DNA of 64,000 nucleotides from Curtobacterium pusillum (GCF_013359865.1 NZ_JABMCE010000075.1:29899-93898), one strand, 5' to 3'. Positions 52,348 through 61,534 are shown, numbered from the stretch's first letter. Numbers and translations: made by a program. The notes: generated by a model from the letters alone, not told the origin.

Positions 52348-52902
52348 GTGATCAGTGATGTCCTGACCGAAGCCACCGAGAAGATGGCGAAGGCCGTGGA
52401 GGTCGCCAAGGACGACTTCTCGACCGTCCGTACCGGCCGCATCAACGCCGCCCTCTTCCAGAAGATCCCGGTCGACTACTACGGCACGCCGACGCCGCTC
52501 GCGCAGCTGGCGTCCCTGCAGACGCCGGAAGCGCGGACGCTCGTCGTGACGCCGTACGACAAGTCGGCGCTCAAGGAGATCGAGCGCGCCATCGCGACGT
52601 TCCCGAACCTCGGCGCCAGCCCGACGAACGACGGCGAGATCGTGCGCGTCACGATCCCGGAGCTCACGCAGGACCGCCGCAAGGAGTTCGTGAAGCTCGT
52701 CCGCGGCAAGGGCGAGGACCACAAGGTCGTCATCCGCAACATCCGCCGCCGTGCGAAGGACGACCTCGACGCGCTGAAGGGTGAGATCTCCGACGACGAG
52801 ATCTCGCGCGGCGACAAGGACCTCGAGACCCTCACGAAGAAGCACGTCGATCAGATCGACGACGCGCTGAAGAAGAAGGAAGCCGAACTCCTCGAGGTCT
52901 GA
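52348..52902 (+). CDS. frr: Ribosome recycling factor
   Basis: RRF (184 residues) splits post-termination ribosomes with EF-G. The long three-helix domain carries [31 protein letters not shown] and [38 protein letters not shown]; the small barrel domain has [24 protein letters not shown] 52348 has AAGGAGAA upstream. The last base overlaps the cdsA ATG. Confidence 0.98.
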   Translation: MISDVLTEATEKMAKAVEVAKDDFSTVRTGRINAALFQKIPVDYYGTPTPLAQLASLQTPEARTLVVTPYDKSALKEIERAIATFPNLGASPTNDGEIVRVTIPELTQDRRKEFVKLVRGKGEDHKVVIRNIRRRAKDDLDALKGEISDDEISRGDKDLETLTKKHVDQIDDALKKKEAELLEV

Positions 52903-53894
52903 TGCCCCGTCCAGACCAGGGCGATGACCGCCCCACAGCACAGAAGCGTTCCGCCAAGGGGCTGCGCCAGGACTTCGATGCGCGGGCACGTGCTGCCCGC
53001 ACGGACTTCGAGGCGCAGCTCCGGCAGCGGAAGGCCGACTTCGGCGCCCGCAACGAGGCACTGACGGCGCGCACCGGGCGCAACCTGCCGGCGGCGATCG
53101 GCATCGCCCTGGCCTTCGCGGTGGTGATGCTGGCGTCGCTGCTCATCTGGAAGCCGTCGTTCATGGTCGTCGGGGCGTTCCTGCTCGGCGTCGGCGTGTA
53201 CGAGCTCGCGAGCGCCATGCGGTTCGCCGGCCGCGACGTCCCGCGGATCCCGAGCGTCCTCGTCAGCGTGGCGGTGGTCCCCGCGGCGTTCCTGGGCGGA
53301 CAGATCCCCGCGCTGTTCACGCTGCTCGGCGGCATCGTCTTCATCAGCCTCTGGCGCCTGGTCGAGGTCGCCGTCGCGCGTCCCAAGCCGCCCGTCGGCA
53401 ACGTCGTGCGCGACCTGACGAACGGGTTGTTCGTACAGGCCTACATCACGCTGCTCGGTGCGTGCGTCGTGCTGCTCGCCGCCCAGCCGCGCGGCGAGCT
53501 CTGGGTGATCGCGTTCATCCTCGTCGTCGTGGCGGTCGACACCGGCGCCTACGCGACAGGACTCAACCTCGGCAAGCACCCGATGGCGCCGCGGATCAGC
53601 CCGAAGAAGACGTGGGAGGGCTTCGCCGGGTCCGTCGGGGCGAGCATCATCGTCGGCATCGTCGTGGCGTGGCTCATGCTCGGGCTGCCGTGGTGGACGG
53701 GCGTGATCCTCGGGGTGCTCATCTCCGGGTCGGCCACGCTGGGCGACCTGACCGAGTCGATGATCAAGCGCGATCTCGGCATCAAGGACATCTCGTCGTT
53801 CCTGCCCGGGCACGGGGGACTGCTCGACCGGATGGACAGCATCCTGCCGTCGGCCGCCGTCGCGTACGTGCTGTACCTCGTCGTCAACCACTGA
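52902..53894 (+). CDS. cdsA: Phosphatidate cytidylyltransferase
   Basis: CdsA (330 residues) makes CDP-diacylglycerol at the membrane. About 60 charged cytoplasmic residues precede eight or so helices starting near residue 66 (AAIGIALAFAVVMLASLL). The CDS signature is SATLGDLTESMIKRDLGIKD plus PGHGGLLDRMDSILPSA; MAPRISPKKTWEGFAGS is also diagnostic. The ATG overlaps the frr stop by one base (TGATG), the usual frr-cdsA coupling. Confidence 0.96.
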   Translation: MPRPDQGDDRPTAQKRSAKGLRQDFDARARAARTDFEAQLRQRKADFGARNEALTARTGRNLPAAIGIALAFAVVMLASLLIWKPSFMVVGAFLLGVGVYELASAMRFAGRDVPRIPSVLVSVAVVPAAFLGGQIPALFTLLGGIVFISLWRLVEVAVARPKPPVGNVVRDLTNGLFVQAYITLLGACVVLLAAQPRGELWVIAFILVVVAVDTGAYATGLNLGKHPMAPRISPKKTWEGFAGSVGASIIVGIVVAWLMLGLPWWTGVILGVLISGSATLGDLTESMIKRDLGIKDISSFLPGHGGLLDRMDSILPSAAVAYVLYLVVNH

Positions 53895-53948
53895 GCACCG
53901 ACAGCGCGTCCAGGTCACACCAGGCTCCGGTCCTGGCAGAATGTCGCC

Positions 53949-54497
53949 GTGGCCACCACCTTCCCGAACGCAGACCGCTCCGCCCTCGGATACGACGTCG
54001 ACGAGGTCGAGCGCTTCCTCGAGGACGCCCGTCGCGCCTACACGACGAACGACACCGCTCCCGCGATCGAGGCGGCGAAGATCCGGGCCACGGCGTTCTC
54101 GATGCGCAAGGGCGGCTACTCGACCGCACACGTGGATGCGGCACTCGAGCGTCTCGAGGACGCCTTCGCCGCCCGTGAGCGCGAGCGGGAGATCGCCGAG
54201 ATCGGACAGAAGGCCTGGTACGCGGATGCCCGCTCCAAGGCCTCGGACGTCGTGGCGCGGCTGGAGCGGCCGGACGGGCAGCGCTTCAGCAGGGTGAGCG
54301 TCCTCGGCACCGGGTACCACCCGAAGGACGTCGACACGTTCGCGAAGCGCCTCGGTGGGTACTTCCGCGAGGGCAAGCCGCTCAGCCTGACCGAGGTCCG
54401 CTCGATCGTGTTCCGACCGAAGCACGGCGGCTACCGCGAATCGCAGGTCGATGCGCTCCTCGACGCCGTCGTCGAGGTCATGCTCGCCGTCCGCTGA
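53949..54497 (+). CDS. DivIVA-domain-containing protein
   Basis: A 182-residue protein with two short DivIVA-type repeats: YDVDEVERFLEDARRAY near residue 15 and GYHPKDVDTFAKRLGGYF near residue 122, and a related GGYSTAHVDAALERLEDAF and GGYRESQVDALLDAVVEVM in between and after. These are the Tyr-x-x-x-x-Val-Asp pattern of the DivIVA membrane-binding N-terminus without its coiled-coil tail. The function is not established; conserved downstream of cdsA in related Actinobacteria. GTG 53949 follows a CAGAAT -10 (53937-53942), so it may be leaderless. Confidence 0.82.
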   Translation: MATTFPNADRSALGYDVDEVERFLEDARRAYTTNDTAPAIEAAKIRATAFSMRKGGYSTAHVDAALERLEDAFAAREREREIAEIGQKAWYADARSKASDVVARLERPDGQRFSRVSVLGTGYHPKDVDTFAKRLGGYFREGKPLSLTEVRSIVFRPKHGGYRESQVDALLDAVVEVMLAVR

Positions 54498-54557
54498 CGA
54501 CGCGCTGCGCACAGGTGCTTCGCTTTCCGTGATCGTTCCGTTATCCTGGTCGAACTC

Positions 54558-55535
54558 ATGGGCAGGCACACGGCAGACATCAGCTCCGACCGCGATACCC
54601 GCGAGCACCTCGGCCTCTCGGCCGCCGGTGAGCGCCGCGCGGCACTGAACCGAACCCGCACGGCGGAGAATTCGGTCCTCCCGGCGAACCCACAGGTCGC
54701 GACGGCAGCGGTGCCGATCGCGCCCGTGATCGCCCCCAAGTCGGTCGCGGCGAACCGGGTCTCGGACACGCAGGAAGCGCAGGCATCGGTCGCGCACGCC
54801 GTCCCCGCCACCCCGTCGGACCCTCGCATCGTCAAGCAGCGTCGGGCGCGCGCGGTGGCCGCCCCGGCGAAGCCGACCGCCGTCCGCAGTGTGAACACGT
54901 TCATGCGCAAGCGCGCGACGATCCCGGCGCTGTCCTTCTTCGCGGTGTTCGGGTTCGTCGGTGGTTCGCTCTTCAACCCGATGCAGCCCGACGTCGCCCA
55001 GGCAGCGGTCACCGCGCCGGTGCTCGTGAAGGCCCCGGTCGCGCCGCAGGAGTACACCGCGCACGGGACCTACGCCGCGTTCGACGTCACGCGCGACGCG
55101 TACGGCGTGACGGTCCCGAAGCCGAAGGTGACCGAGGCGCCGAAGACCGAGACCGACGACACCACGGACTCCACCGACACGACCGCCACGGTCAGCGCGT
55201 CCAACACGCTCGCCGCCACCGCCGCGACCCCCGACCCGGGGAGCGCCCAGGCCATCGCGCAGCAGATGGTCACCGCCCGCGGTTGGGGTACCGACCAGTA
55301 CAACTGCCTCGTCTCCCTGTGGAACAAGGAGTCCGGCTGGCGCGTCAACGCGTACAACCCGAGCGGCGCGTACGGCATCCCGCAGGCGCTCCCCGGCAGC
55401 AAGATGGCCTCGGTCGGCGCCGACTGGCAGACGAACCCGGCGACGCAGATCACCTGGGGTCTCAACTACATCTCGGGCGTGTACGGCACCCCGTGCGGTG
55501 CCTGGGCCCACAGCGTCGCGAACAACTGGTACTGA
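54558..55535 (+). CDS. Lytic-transglycosylase-like secreted or membrane-anchored protein
   Basis: A 325-residue protein: a long basic cytoplasmic N-region (about 115 residues, Ala/Arg-rich), one membrane segment (IPALSFFAVFGFVGGSLF, about residues 121-138), a Thr/Asp/Pro-rich linker and a C-terminal domain of about 90 residues. That domain, YNCLVSLWNKESGWRVNAYNPSGAYGIPQALPGSKM with NPATQITWGLNYI and CGAWAH, matches the lysozyme-like transglycosylase fold with the catalytic Glu in NKESGW. Such proteins remodel peptidoglycan. TATCCT (54542-54547) is a -10 at near-leaderless distance. Confidence 0.83.
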   Translation: MGRHTADISSDRDTREHLGLSAAGERRAALNRTRTAENSVLPANPQVATAAVPIAPVIAPKSVAANRVSDTQEAQASVAHAVPATPSDPRIVKQRRARAVAAPAKPTAVRSVNTFMRKRATIPALSFFAVFGFVGGSLFNPMQPDVAQAAVTAPVLVKAPVAPQEYTAHGTYAAFDVTRDAYGVTVPKPKVTEAPKTETDDTTDSTDTTATVSASNTLAATAATPDPGSAQAIAQQMVTARGWGTDQYNCLVSLWNKESGWRVNAYNPSGAYGIPQALPGSKMASVGADWQTNPATQITWGLNYISGVYGTPCGAWAHSVANNWY

Positions 55536-55547
55536 TCGGCCGCACGG

Positions 55548-55853
55548 GTGCCGCGCAGCAACCGGCCGCGGCGTCCTCGTGGCCGCGGCTCCGAGCAGGA
55601 TGAGGAGCCGACCGGCCTCGACCGGTTGATGAGTTCCTGGAAGCGCACCGAGGTCCGGCGCGGGCGCGAGTTCCTCGTGCAGCCGGTCTCCGCCGCGTCC
55701 GCCCAGAAGGAGTACGTCTGCCCGGGCTGCGGCGGCACGGTGCTGCCCGGGGTCGCCCACGTGGTCGTGTGGCGCGCCGATGGAGTCCTCGGTGACGAAG
55801 CCGACCTCGCGTCCCGCCGCCACTGGCACAACCACTGCTGGAGCATCGCATGA
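55548..55853 (+). CDS. Small protein with a Cys/His metal-site pattern, function unknown
   Basis: A 101-residue protein. After an arginine-rich start it has REFLVQPVSAASAQKEYVCPGCGGTVLPGVAHVVVWR and ends RRHWHNHCWSIA. The CxxC pair together with the HxxHC cluster forms a plausible zinc site resembling treble-clef or HNH-like fingers, though catalytic residues are not clear. Homologues in Actinobacteria are often labelled ATP/GTP-binding, but I see no nucleotide motif. GTG 55548 lies 12 bases after the previous stop; it nearly touches the hydrolase gene downstream. Confidence 0.72.
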   Translation: MPRSNRPRRPRGRGSEQDEEPTGLDRLMSSWKRTEVRRGREFLVQPVSAASAQKEYVCPGCGGTVLPGVAHVVVWRADGVLGDEADLASRRHWHNHCWSIA

Positions 55854-55857
55854 CCAC

Positions 55858-56604
55858 GTGCCGGACCGCCTCGTGAGCACCGACGAGATCCGCTCGAACA
55901 CCGAGCTGCCCGCACGGCGGACGGACATCGAGCTCGTCACCGACGACCACCTCACGCTCGTGGGGGAGATCGCCGAACCGCTGGACCGTCCGGCCCGCGG
56001 GACGATCGTCACCCTGCACCCGCTGCCGACCGCGCACGGCTTCATGGACTCCCACGTGCTGAAGAAGGCCGCAGCGCGGCTGCCGGCCCTCGCCGACATC
56101 GCCGTGCTGCGTTTCAACTTCCGGTCGGTGACGTCGCCACGGGGGACCTCCGAGGGCGTCTTCGGCGACGGCGTTTCCGAGGGGTTCGACCTCCGCGCCG
56201 CGGTGGCCGACGTGGCCGACCGCGGCCTGCCCACGCCGTGGCTGGTCGGCTGGTCGTTCGGCACCGAGGTGATCCTCAAGCACGCACTCGAGCACGTCGA
56301 GGCCGGCCGGGTCGCCGGGGTCGTCCTGCTGTCGCCGCCGTTGCACCGCACGAGCGACGAGGAACTCGCCCGCTGGGCGGACGTGTCCGTCCCGGTGGTG
56401 GCGCTCGTGCCGGAGCACGACGACTTCCTGCAGCCGGCTGAGGCGACGCGACGGTTCGCGCTCGCACCGAACGTCCGCGTCGTCCCCGTCGCGGGCGCGA
56501 AGCACCTCTGGGTGGGGGAGCGGTACGTGCGGATCGTGCTCGACGCGATCGCGGACCTCGTCGTCCCCGGCAGCGCGCCGCTGCCGACGCACGTTCCGGC
56601 CTGA
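55858..56604 (+). CDS. Alpha/beta hydrolase
   Basis: A 248-residue alpha/beta-hydrolase fold protein. The nucleophile elbow is GWSFGTE; the acid is probably in VPEHDDFLQP and the His in VAGAKHLWVGE. An early TLHPLPTAHGFMDSHVLKKAA segment resembles the small-hydrolase (KANL3/Tex30-like) group. The substrate is unknown. GTG 55858 is in frame four bases after the previous stop; GTG 55873 is an alternative. The in-between ATG at 55850 overlaps the upstream stop but is out of frame. Convergent with the coiled-coil DivIVA-like gene. Confidence 0.82.
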   Translation: MPDRLVSTDEIRSNTELPARRTDIELVTDDHLTLVGEIAEPLDRPARGTIVTLHPLPTAHGFMDSHVLKKAAARLPALADIAVLRFNFRSVTSPRGTSEGVFGDGVSEGFDLRAAVADVADRGLPTPWLVGWSFGTEVILKHALEHVEAGRVAGVVLLSPPLHRTSDEELARWADVSVPVVALVPEHDDFLQPAEATRRFALAPNVRVVPVAGAKHLWVGERYVRIVLDAIADLVVPGSAPLPTHVPA

Positions 56605-56634
56605 CCAGCGGCCCGCGTCGACGACGAGAGCCGA

Positions 56635-56661
56635 CCTGGAGGCGCGGGTCGCGCCTCCAGG
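56635..56661. repeat. GGAGGCGCGG-family palindrome, copy 7 (short form)
   Basis: Perfect 12-bp arms CCTGGAGGCGCG (56635-56646) and CGCGCCTCCAGG (56650-56661) around GGT. It lies in the 67-base gap between the convergent hydrolase and DivIVA-like genes, ending 10 bases before the latter's stop. Confidence 0.78.
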
Positions 56662-56671
56662 CCCCTGTGCG

Positions 56672-58531
56672 TCAGCGCGCGGTCGCATCCTCGCTGTCGT
56701 CCGCGGCCTCGTCTGCTGCGGTGTCGGCGTCGTCGGACACGGACGGTCCGGTGCCGAGCAGCCCCGTGGCGTGCGTCAACACGCCGCGGAGGTTCTCGAG
56801 GTACCCGGCCACCGCGTCTCGTTCGGTACGGATCGCCGCGAGCCGGTCCTCCGACTCGGCGATGATGCCCGCGGTGCGTTCCTCGGCGTCCGCGATCATC
56901 TTGTGCACGCGGTCCTGCGCGTCGGCGACGATCGTCCGCGCGTGCTCCTGCGCGTCCGAGGTGCTGGAGCGCTCGAGGTCGTCGGCCTCCTGCTGGAGCC
57001 GCTCGGCACGCTCCCGGGCCTCGGTCGCACGACGGGTCGCCTCGGCGAGTTGCAGGTTCGCCTCGTCGAGGTACTTCTGCGTCTCCGTGACGGTCTCGTG
57101 GTGCTTCTGCAGGTAGTCCTGCTCGGCGTCGTCACGGCGAGCGGCGAGCTCCGACTCGAGCGTCGTCCGGGCCTCGTCGCGCTCCCGGGCGATCTCGGCA
57201 CGGACCTCGTCGCGCTCCTTCTTCAGGTCGGCGCGAGCGGTGTCGATCTCCTGGCGCAGGGCGGTGCGCTCCGCCTCGAGCGTTCCCAGCTCGGCCGTGC
57301 GGCGGTCGGCGATCTCGGTGTCGACCTCGGCGTGCTCCCGCTCGCGGCGAGCGGCGAGTTCGTTCTCGTGCTCGCGGGCGGCGCGTTCCGCGGCGGCCTC
57401 GGCCTCGGTGCGCTCGCGCTCGATACGGCTGGCGTGCTCGTCGAGCTCGCGGGCGATGCGGTCGGCGGTCTCCTGCACGAGGCGCGCGTTCTCGGCCCGG
57501 GTCTGCTCTTCGTCGACGCGGAGCTGCGCGTGTGCGGCCTCGATCTCCTGCGCGAGCGCGGTGCGGGCCGCGGCGAGTTCGCGCTCCCACTCGGCGCGTG
57601 CGGCGGCGAGCTCCTCGTCGAGGACCCGGCGGCGGTCGGCGAGCTCGGCGTCGATCTCGGCGTGGCGCCGGTCGACCTCGGCCGCGAGGTCGGCGCGCCC
57701 GGTCTCGAGCTCCAGCGCGTGCGCCTGCTGCTGCTCGTCCCGCTCGCGGTGCCAGGCGGCACGTCCTTCGGTGACCTCGCGCTCCAGGGCGTCGCGGCGG
57801 GTCGTCTCCTCACGGTCGAGGTCTTCGACGCGTCGCGCGTGGTCCGCCTCGAACACGCTGCGACGGTGCTCGGTCTCACGGGTGAGGTCCGCGGCGGCCT
57901 GACGGGCTTCGGCGGACTCGCGCTGGGCGATCTCGCGGAGCTCGGCGACCTCGTGCTCGACCTGGGCGCGGAGGGCGTTCGTCTCGCGGATGGCGACGGA
58001 ACGGACCTCGGCGGCCTCCGTGACGGCGGCACCGCGGATCGCGGCCGCTTCGTTGCGGGCGTCCTGCACGAGGAGGCCGGCCTCCGCGCGCGCACGCTCG
58101 ACGGTGTCGGCCGATTCGGCGCGCGCGCGGGTGAGTTCGTCGGTGGAGCGGGTGCGGGCGTCCTCGAGGGTGTCGCGCGCCTCGTCCTGGGCCTCGCGCA
58201 GGGTGCGGTCGGCCTCCGCACGGCTCGACGCGCGCAGGCGCTGCGCGTCGATGTCGGCCTGGCTGATCAGGCGGGTGGACTGCTCCTCGGCGACACGGAG
58301 GGTGGACTCGAGACGGGTGCCGAGCCCGCTGTACGTCGGGGTGCCGGCTTCGTCGAGCTCGCCCTGGAGCTCGGAGACGCGGGACTGCAGGAGACGGATC
58401 TCCTTGGCGGCGTCGGCGCGGTCGTTGTTCGACTTGATGAGCTCGCGGCGCAGGTCGTTCAGGGCACGGTCCACGTCTTCGCGGCGGTACCCGCGCAGCT
58501 CGGTTCCGAACTCTGCCTCGTCGTTCGCCAC
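56672..58531 (-). CDS. Large coiled-coil protein with DivIVA-like N-terminus (Scy-like)
   Basis: A 619-residue protein. It opens with a DivIVA-type head, FGTELRGYRREDVDRALNDLRREL, then is almost entirely helical: Ala/Glu/Arg-rich heptad-like repeats from about residue 45 to 575, with many EARD, AEADRT and RDEAR motifs, and an acidic tail (DDADTAADEAADDSED). The composition and head resemble polar-growth scaffolds such as Streptomyces Scy and DivIVA, which position cell-wall machinery; that role is inferred. GTG 58531 has AGGAG upstream. The repetitive coding sequence produces long open frames on the other strand, which are not genes. Confidence 0.82.
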   Translation of the reverse strand: MANDEAEFGTELRGYRREDVDRALNDLRRELIKSNNDRADAAKEIRLLQSRVSELQGELDEAGTPTYSGLGTRLESTLRVAEEQSTRLISQADIDAQRLRASSRAEADRTLREAQDEARDTLEDARTRSTDELTRARAESADTVERARAEAGLLVQDARNEAAAIRGAAVTEAAEVRSVAIRETNALRAQVEHEVAELREIAQRESAEARQAAADLTRETEHRRSVFEADHARRVEDLDREETTRRDALEREVTEGRAAWHRERDEQQQAHALELETGRADLAAEVDRRHAEIDAELADRRRVLDEELAAARAEWERELAAARTALAQEIEAAHAQLRVDEEQTRAENARLVQETADRIARELDEHASRIERERTEAEAAAERAAREHENELAARREREHAEVDTEIADRRTAELGTLEAERTALRQEIDTARADLKKERDEVRAEIARERDEARTTLESELAARRDDAEQDYLQKHHETVTETQKYLDEANLQLAEATRRATEARERAERLQQEADDLERSSTSDAQEHARTIVADAQDRVHKMIADAEERTAGIIAESEDRLAAIRTERDAVAGYLENLRGVLTHATGLLGTGPSVSDDADTAADEAADDSEDATAR

Positions 58532-58718
58532 GTGTTCGCTCCTGGGTGCTCGGCGGGAGGGCGCAGGGAAGGCCCGGGCCCGATTGTAGTGGCGCGCGGG
58601 CACCGGCGGCTGTGACCGCGGACAGCGGCGGGGGATGCGCTGTCCAGACTCCCTCGCTATCCTGGAGCGCTGATTCGCGCGCCGACACCCCCACCCCGGC
58701 GCGGTAGGGAGAAGATCC

Positions 58719-60455
58719 GTGCGATTCGTCCTGGCGATCGTCAGTTTCGTCATCGGTCTGCTGCTCGTCGCGCTCGCGGTCGGCCAGCGGACCGTGTTCG
58801 AGCCACCGTCGTCGCTGGTCGCGGCATCGTCGTCGAAGGCCTCGGCCCCGGTGACGGTGATCCCGGGGTCGACGCTCAACGCCAACCCCGGCTACCAGCG
58901 CATCAACGTGTCCGGTTCCGGCAAGGTGTTCGCCGCGTACGGCAAGAGCACCGACGTCGACGCCTGGGTCGGTGACGCGAAGCACACCACCCTGCGGTTC
59001 GATGCGGAGCAGGCGAAGCTCGTCGGTCGCACGACCGGCAGCGCGACCTCGGTGCCGGACCCCGCCGGAAGCGATCTCTGGTACCAGGAGTACGACGGCG
59101 CGGGGCAGTTCACCGTGCGGCTGCCGAAGGACGTCTCCGTGATCATCGTCGGCGACGGCAAGGCCGCGGCTCCGAGCGACGTGTCGGTGACCTGGCCGCG
59201 GGACACCGCGACGCCGACCGTCGGCCCGTTGCTCGTCGCCGGCGCCGTCTTCCTCGTCGGCGGCGTCGTCCTGCTCATCTGGGCTTTCGTCCACCAGCGT
59301 CGCGGCCGCGGCCCGCGCCGTCGCAGCGGGGGATCGCGTCCGCCGCGCGTGCGTGCCTCCCGCCGTGCAGCAGCGGCCGGTGCCCAGGTGCCGGTCCGTG
59401 GCCGTCGCGGACGCCGTGCCCTCGTGGCGGTCCCCGTGGTGCTCGTCGGCGCGCTCGGTCTGGCCGGGTGCTCGTCCGACTACTGGCCCCAGGGCGGGTC
59501 GGCCGCCAGCCCGACCCCCACCGCGACCGCCACCGGCGCCGCTGGACAGACCGAGCCGACCGCCGCGACCGAGCAGCAGATCCGTCGCATCGTGCAGCGG
59601 GTGGCCGATGTCGCGAAGAAGGCCGACGACGCCCGTGACGCGAAGATCGCCGCGCAGCGGTTCACCGGTGCCGCGCTCGACCTGCGCGAGGCGAACTACA
59701 CGATCCGCGGGAAGGACTCCGACGTCGACGCCCCGCCCGCGATCTCCGCCGAACAGGTGTGCGTGGCGCTGCCGCAGCAGACCGACTCGTGGCCGCGCAC
59801 GGTGTTCGCCGTCGTCGCCGAGGACTGCGACGCGAAGTCCGCGCCGCAGGCGCTCACGCTCGTGCAGGACTCCGCGCGCGACGACTACAAGGTCGCGTAC
59901 GACGTCTCGCTCGAGGCCGCCGCGAAGATCCCGAGCCTCGCGCCCACCTCCCTCGGCGCCGCGCTGCTCGCGTCGAACACGAAGCTGCTCTCGATCGCGC
60001 CGGACCAGATCGCCAAGGCGTACGGCGACATCCTGTCGAAGGACGAGGACAGCACGTACGCGTCGCTCTTCCAGTCGGACGGCGACGGTCTCCGCTCGAC
60101 CATCGGGAAGGCGTACAAGGACAAGAAGTCCGATGCGCTGCCCGACACCGCGAAGATCGAGTACTCGTCCGAGGTCCCGGACGACAGCGCGGTCGCGATC
60201 GCGACGGACGGCGCGGGGGCACTCGTCTCCGCCGACCTGAACGAGATCGAGAAGGTCACGCCGACGGCGGCCGGCGCCGAGGTGAACACCGAGGGTGCGG
60301 TGAAGGCCCTCTCCGGCGTCGACTCCAGCACGAAGGGCATCAGCGCCACGTACGGCGTGCAGCTGCTCTTCTACGTGCCCCCGGTGGGCACCGATGACAA
60401 AGTGGTCCTGCTCGGGTTCACGCAGGGCCTGACAGCAGCGAGTGAGGTGCAATGA
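58719..60455 (+). CDS. Membrane protein with internal lipoprotein-like segment, function unknown
   Basis: A 578-residue protein with three hydrophobic segments: the N-terminus (FVLAIVSFVIGLLLVALAVG), residues about 167-190 (VGPLLVAGAVFLVGGVVLLIWAFV) and about 229-248 (LVAVPVVLVGALGLAGC). The last ends LAGCSSDYWPQGG exactly like a lipobox, preceded by a basic RRGRRGRR stretch, so it looks like a small two-helix surface protein fused to a lipoprotein precursor. The extracytoplasmic C-terminal part (250-578) is Ala/Asp/Lys-rich with no recognised domain. It overlaps the thioredoxin gene by four bases (ATGA). Conserved in Microbacteriaceae as far as I recall; no function known. Confidence 0.72.
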   Translation: MRFVLAIVSFVIGLLLVALAVGQRTVFEPPSSLVAASSSKASAPVTVIPGSTLNANPGYQRINVSGSGKVFAAYGKSTDVDAWVGDAKHTTLRFDAEQAKLVGRTTGSATSVPDPAGSDLWYQEYDGAGQFTVRLPKDVSVIIVGDGKAAAPSDVSVTWPRDTATPTVGPLLVAGAVFLVGGVVLLIWAFVHQRRGRGPRRRSGGSRPPRVRASRRAAAAGAQVPVRGRRGRRALVAVPVVLVGALGLAGCSSDYWPQGGSAASPTPTATATGAAGQTEPTAATEQQIRRIVQRVADVAKKADDARDAKIAAQRFTGAALDLREANYTIRGKDSDVDAPPAISAEQVCVALPQQTDSWPRTVFAVVAEDCDAKSAPQALTLVQDSARDDYKVAYDVSLEAAAKIPSLAPTSLGAALLASNTKLLSIAPDQIAKAYGDILSKDEDSTYASLFQSDGDGLRSTIGKAYKDKKSDALPDTAKIEYSSEVPDDSAVAIATDGAGALVSADLNEIEKVTPTAAGAEVNTEGAVKALSGVDSSTKGISATYGVQLLFYVPPVGTDDKVVLLGFTQGLTAASEVQ

Positions 60456-61468
60456 CCAACGTCCCCCCGACCCCGTCCGGTCTCCGCGGAGCCGTCGACC
60501 TGTCGTCCCTCGTCGACCGCGCGCAGCGGCCGCCGCAGCCCACCGGCGGCCCCGCTGCCGGCCAGGGTGGCGGCCCGGCCGGTGCGTCCGCGGCCGGTGC
60601 GCCCGGCAGCGAGACCGGCGCCGACCTGACCGTCCCGTCGCTCGTCCTGGACGTCACCGACCAGACCTTCCAGGACGTCCTGCAGCTCTCCACGATCGTC
60701 CCGGTGATCGTCGACATCTGGGCCGAGTGGTGCGGGCCGTGCAAGCAGCTCTCGCCGATCCTCGAGCAGCTCACCGCCGAGTACGACGGCCGGGTCCTGC
60801 TCGCCAAGGTCGACGCGGACACCAACCCGCAGCTCGTCCAGGCGTTCCAAGCGCAGTCGATCCCCACCGTGGCCGCGCTCATCGGCGGGCGCCCGCTCGG
60901 ACTCTTCGTCGGAGCGCTGCCCGAGGCGCAGGTGCGCGACGTCTACGAGCAGGTGCTCGCCGCCGCCGAGCAGAACGGCGTCTCCGGCCGTGTGACCGTC
61001 GACGGGGCTGCCTCCGCCGACGTCACCGAGCAGGGCGAGCCCGAGCCGGAGCCACTGCCGCCGCACCACCAGGCCGCGTACGACGCGATCGAGCAGGGCG
61101 ACTACGCCACCGCGATCCAGGAGTACAAGACCGCCATCGCGCAGGACCCGCACGACCAGATGGCCGTTGCGGGGCTCGCGCAGGTGTCGCTGCTCGACCG
61201 GCTGAACGGCCGCACCGCCGACGACATCCGTGCTGCCGCGGCAGCCGGACCGTCGGACGTGCAGGCGCAGCTGGCCGTCGCGGACCTCGACATCTCCGGC
61301 GGGCACGTCGAGGACGCGTTCGGCCGCCTGCTCGACCTCGTGCCGACGGTGTTCGGCGAGGAGCGCGAGGCGCTGCGCGTCCGGCTCGTCGAGTACTTCG
61401 AGCTGATCGGTGCCGAGGATCCCCGAGTCGTCGCGGCCCGGCGCCGCCTGGCGAGCGCCCTGTACTGA
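60452..61468 (+). CDS. YbbN/CnoX-type thioredoxin with TPR-like C-terminus
   Basis: A 338-residue cytoplasmic protein. A Pro/Gly/Ala-rich N-region of about 60 residues precedes a thioredoxin domain with active site WAEWCGPCKQLSPILEQL (about residue 90). The C-terminal half has tetratricopeptide-like helices (AAYDAIEQGDYATAIQEYKTA, AVAGLAQVSLLDRL, DISGGHVEDAFGRLLDLV), the YbbN/CnoX layout. E. coli CnoX is a chaperedoxin with an SxxC site; this one keeps CxxC and should be redox-active. Its coupling to the upstream membrane protein suggests a shared envelope-stress role, which is inference. Confidence 0.87.
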   Translation: MTNVPPTPSGLRGAVDLSSLVDRAQRPPQPTGGPAAGQGGGPAGASAAGAPGSETGADLTVPSLVLDVTDQTFQDVLQLSTIVPVIVDIWAEWCGPCKQLSPILEQLTAEYDGRVLLAKVDADTNPQLVQAFQAQSIPTVAALIGGRPLGLFVGALPEAQVRDVYEQVLAAAEQNGVSGRVTVDGAASADVTEQGEPEPEPLPPHHQAAYDAIEQGDYATAIQEYKTAIAQDPHDQMAVAGLAQVSLLDRLNGRTADDIRAAAAAGPSDVQAQLAVADLDISGGHVEDAFGRLLDLVPTVFGEEREALRVRLVEYFELIGAEDPRVVAARRRLASALY

Positions 61469-61534
61469 CCGCGGCGCCGCCGCCGGGCGCTCCGTCGGAG
61501 CGGTCCGCCGGGCTGGTCCGCCGGAGTGGTCCGG

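Noticed and set aside
56771..58615. 614-codon plus-strand open frame opposite the coiled-coil gene
   Set aside because: It mirrors the Ala/Glu/Arg repeats of the minus-strand gene, has no ribosome site and no domain, while the minus-strand frame has a DivIVA head and a good ribosome site.
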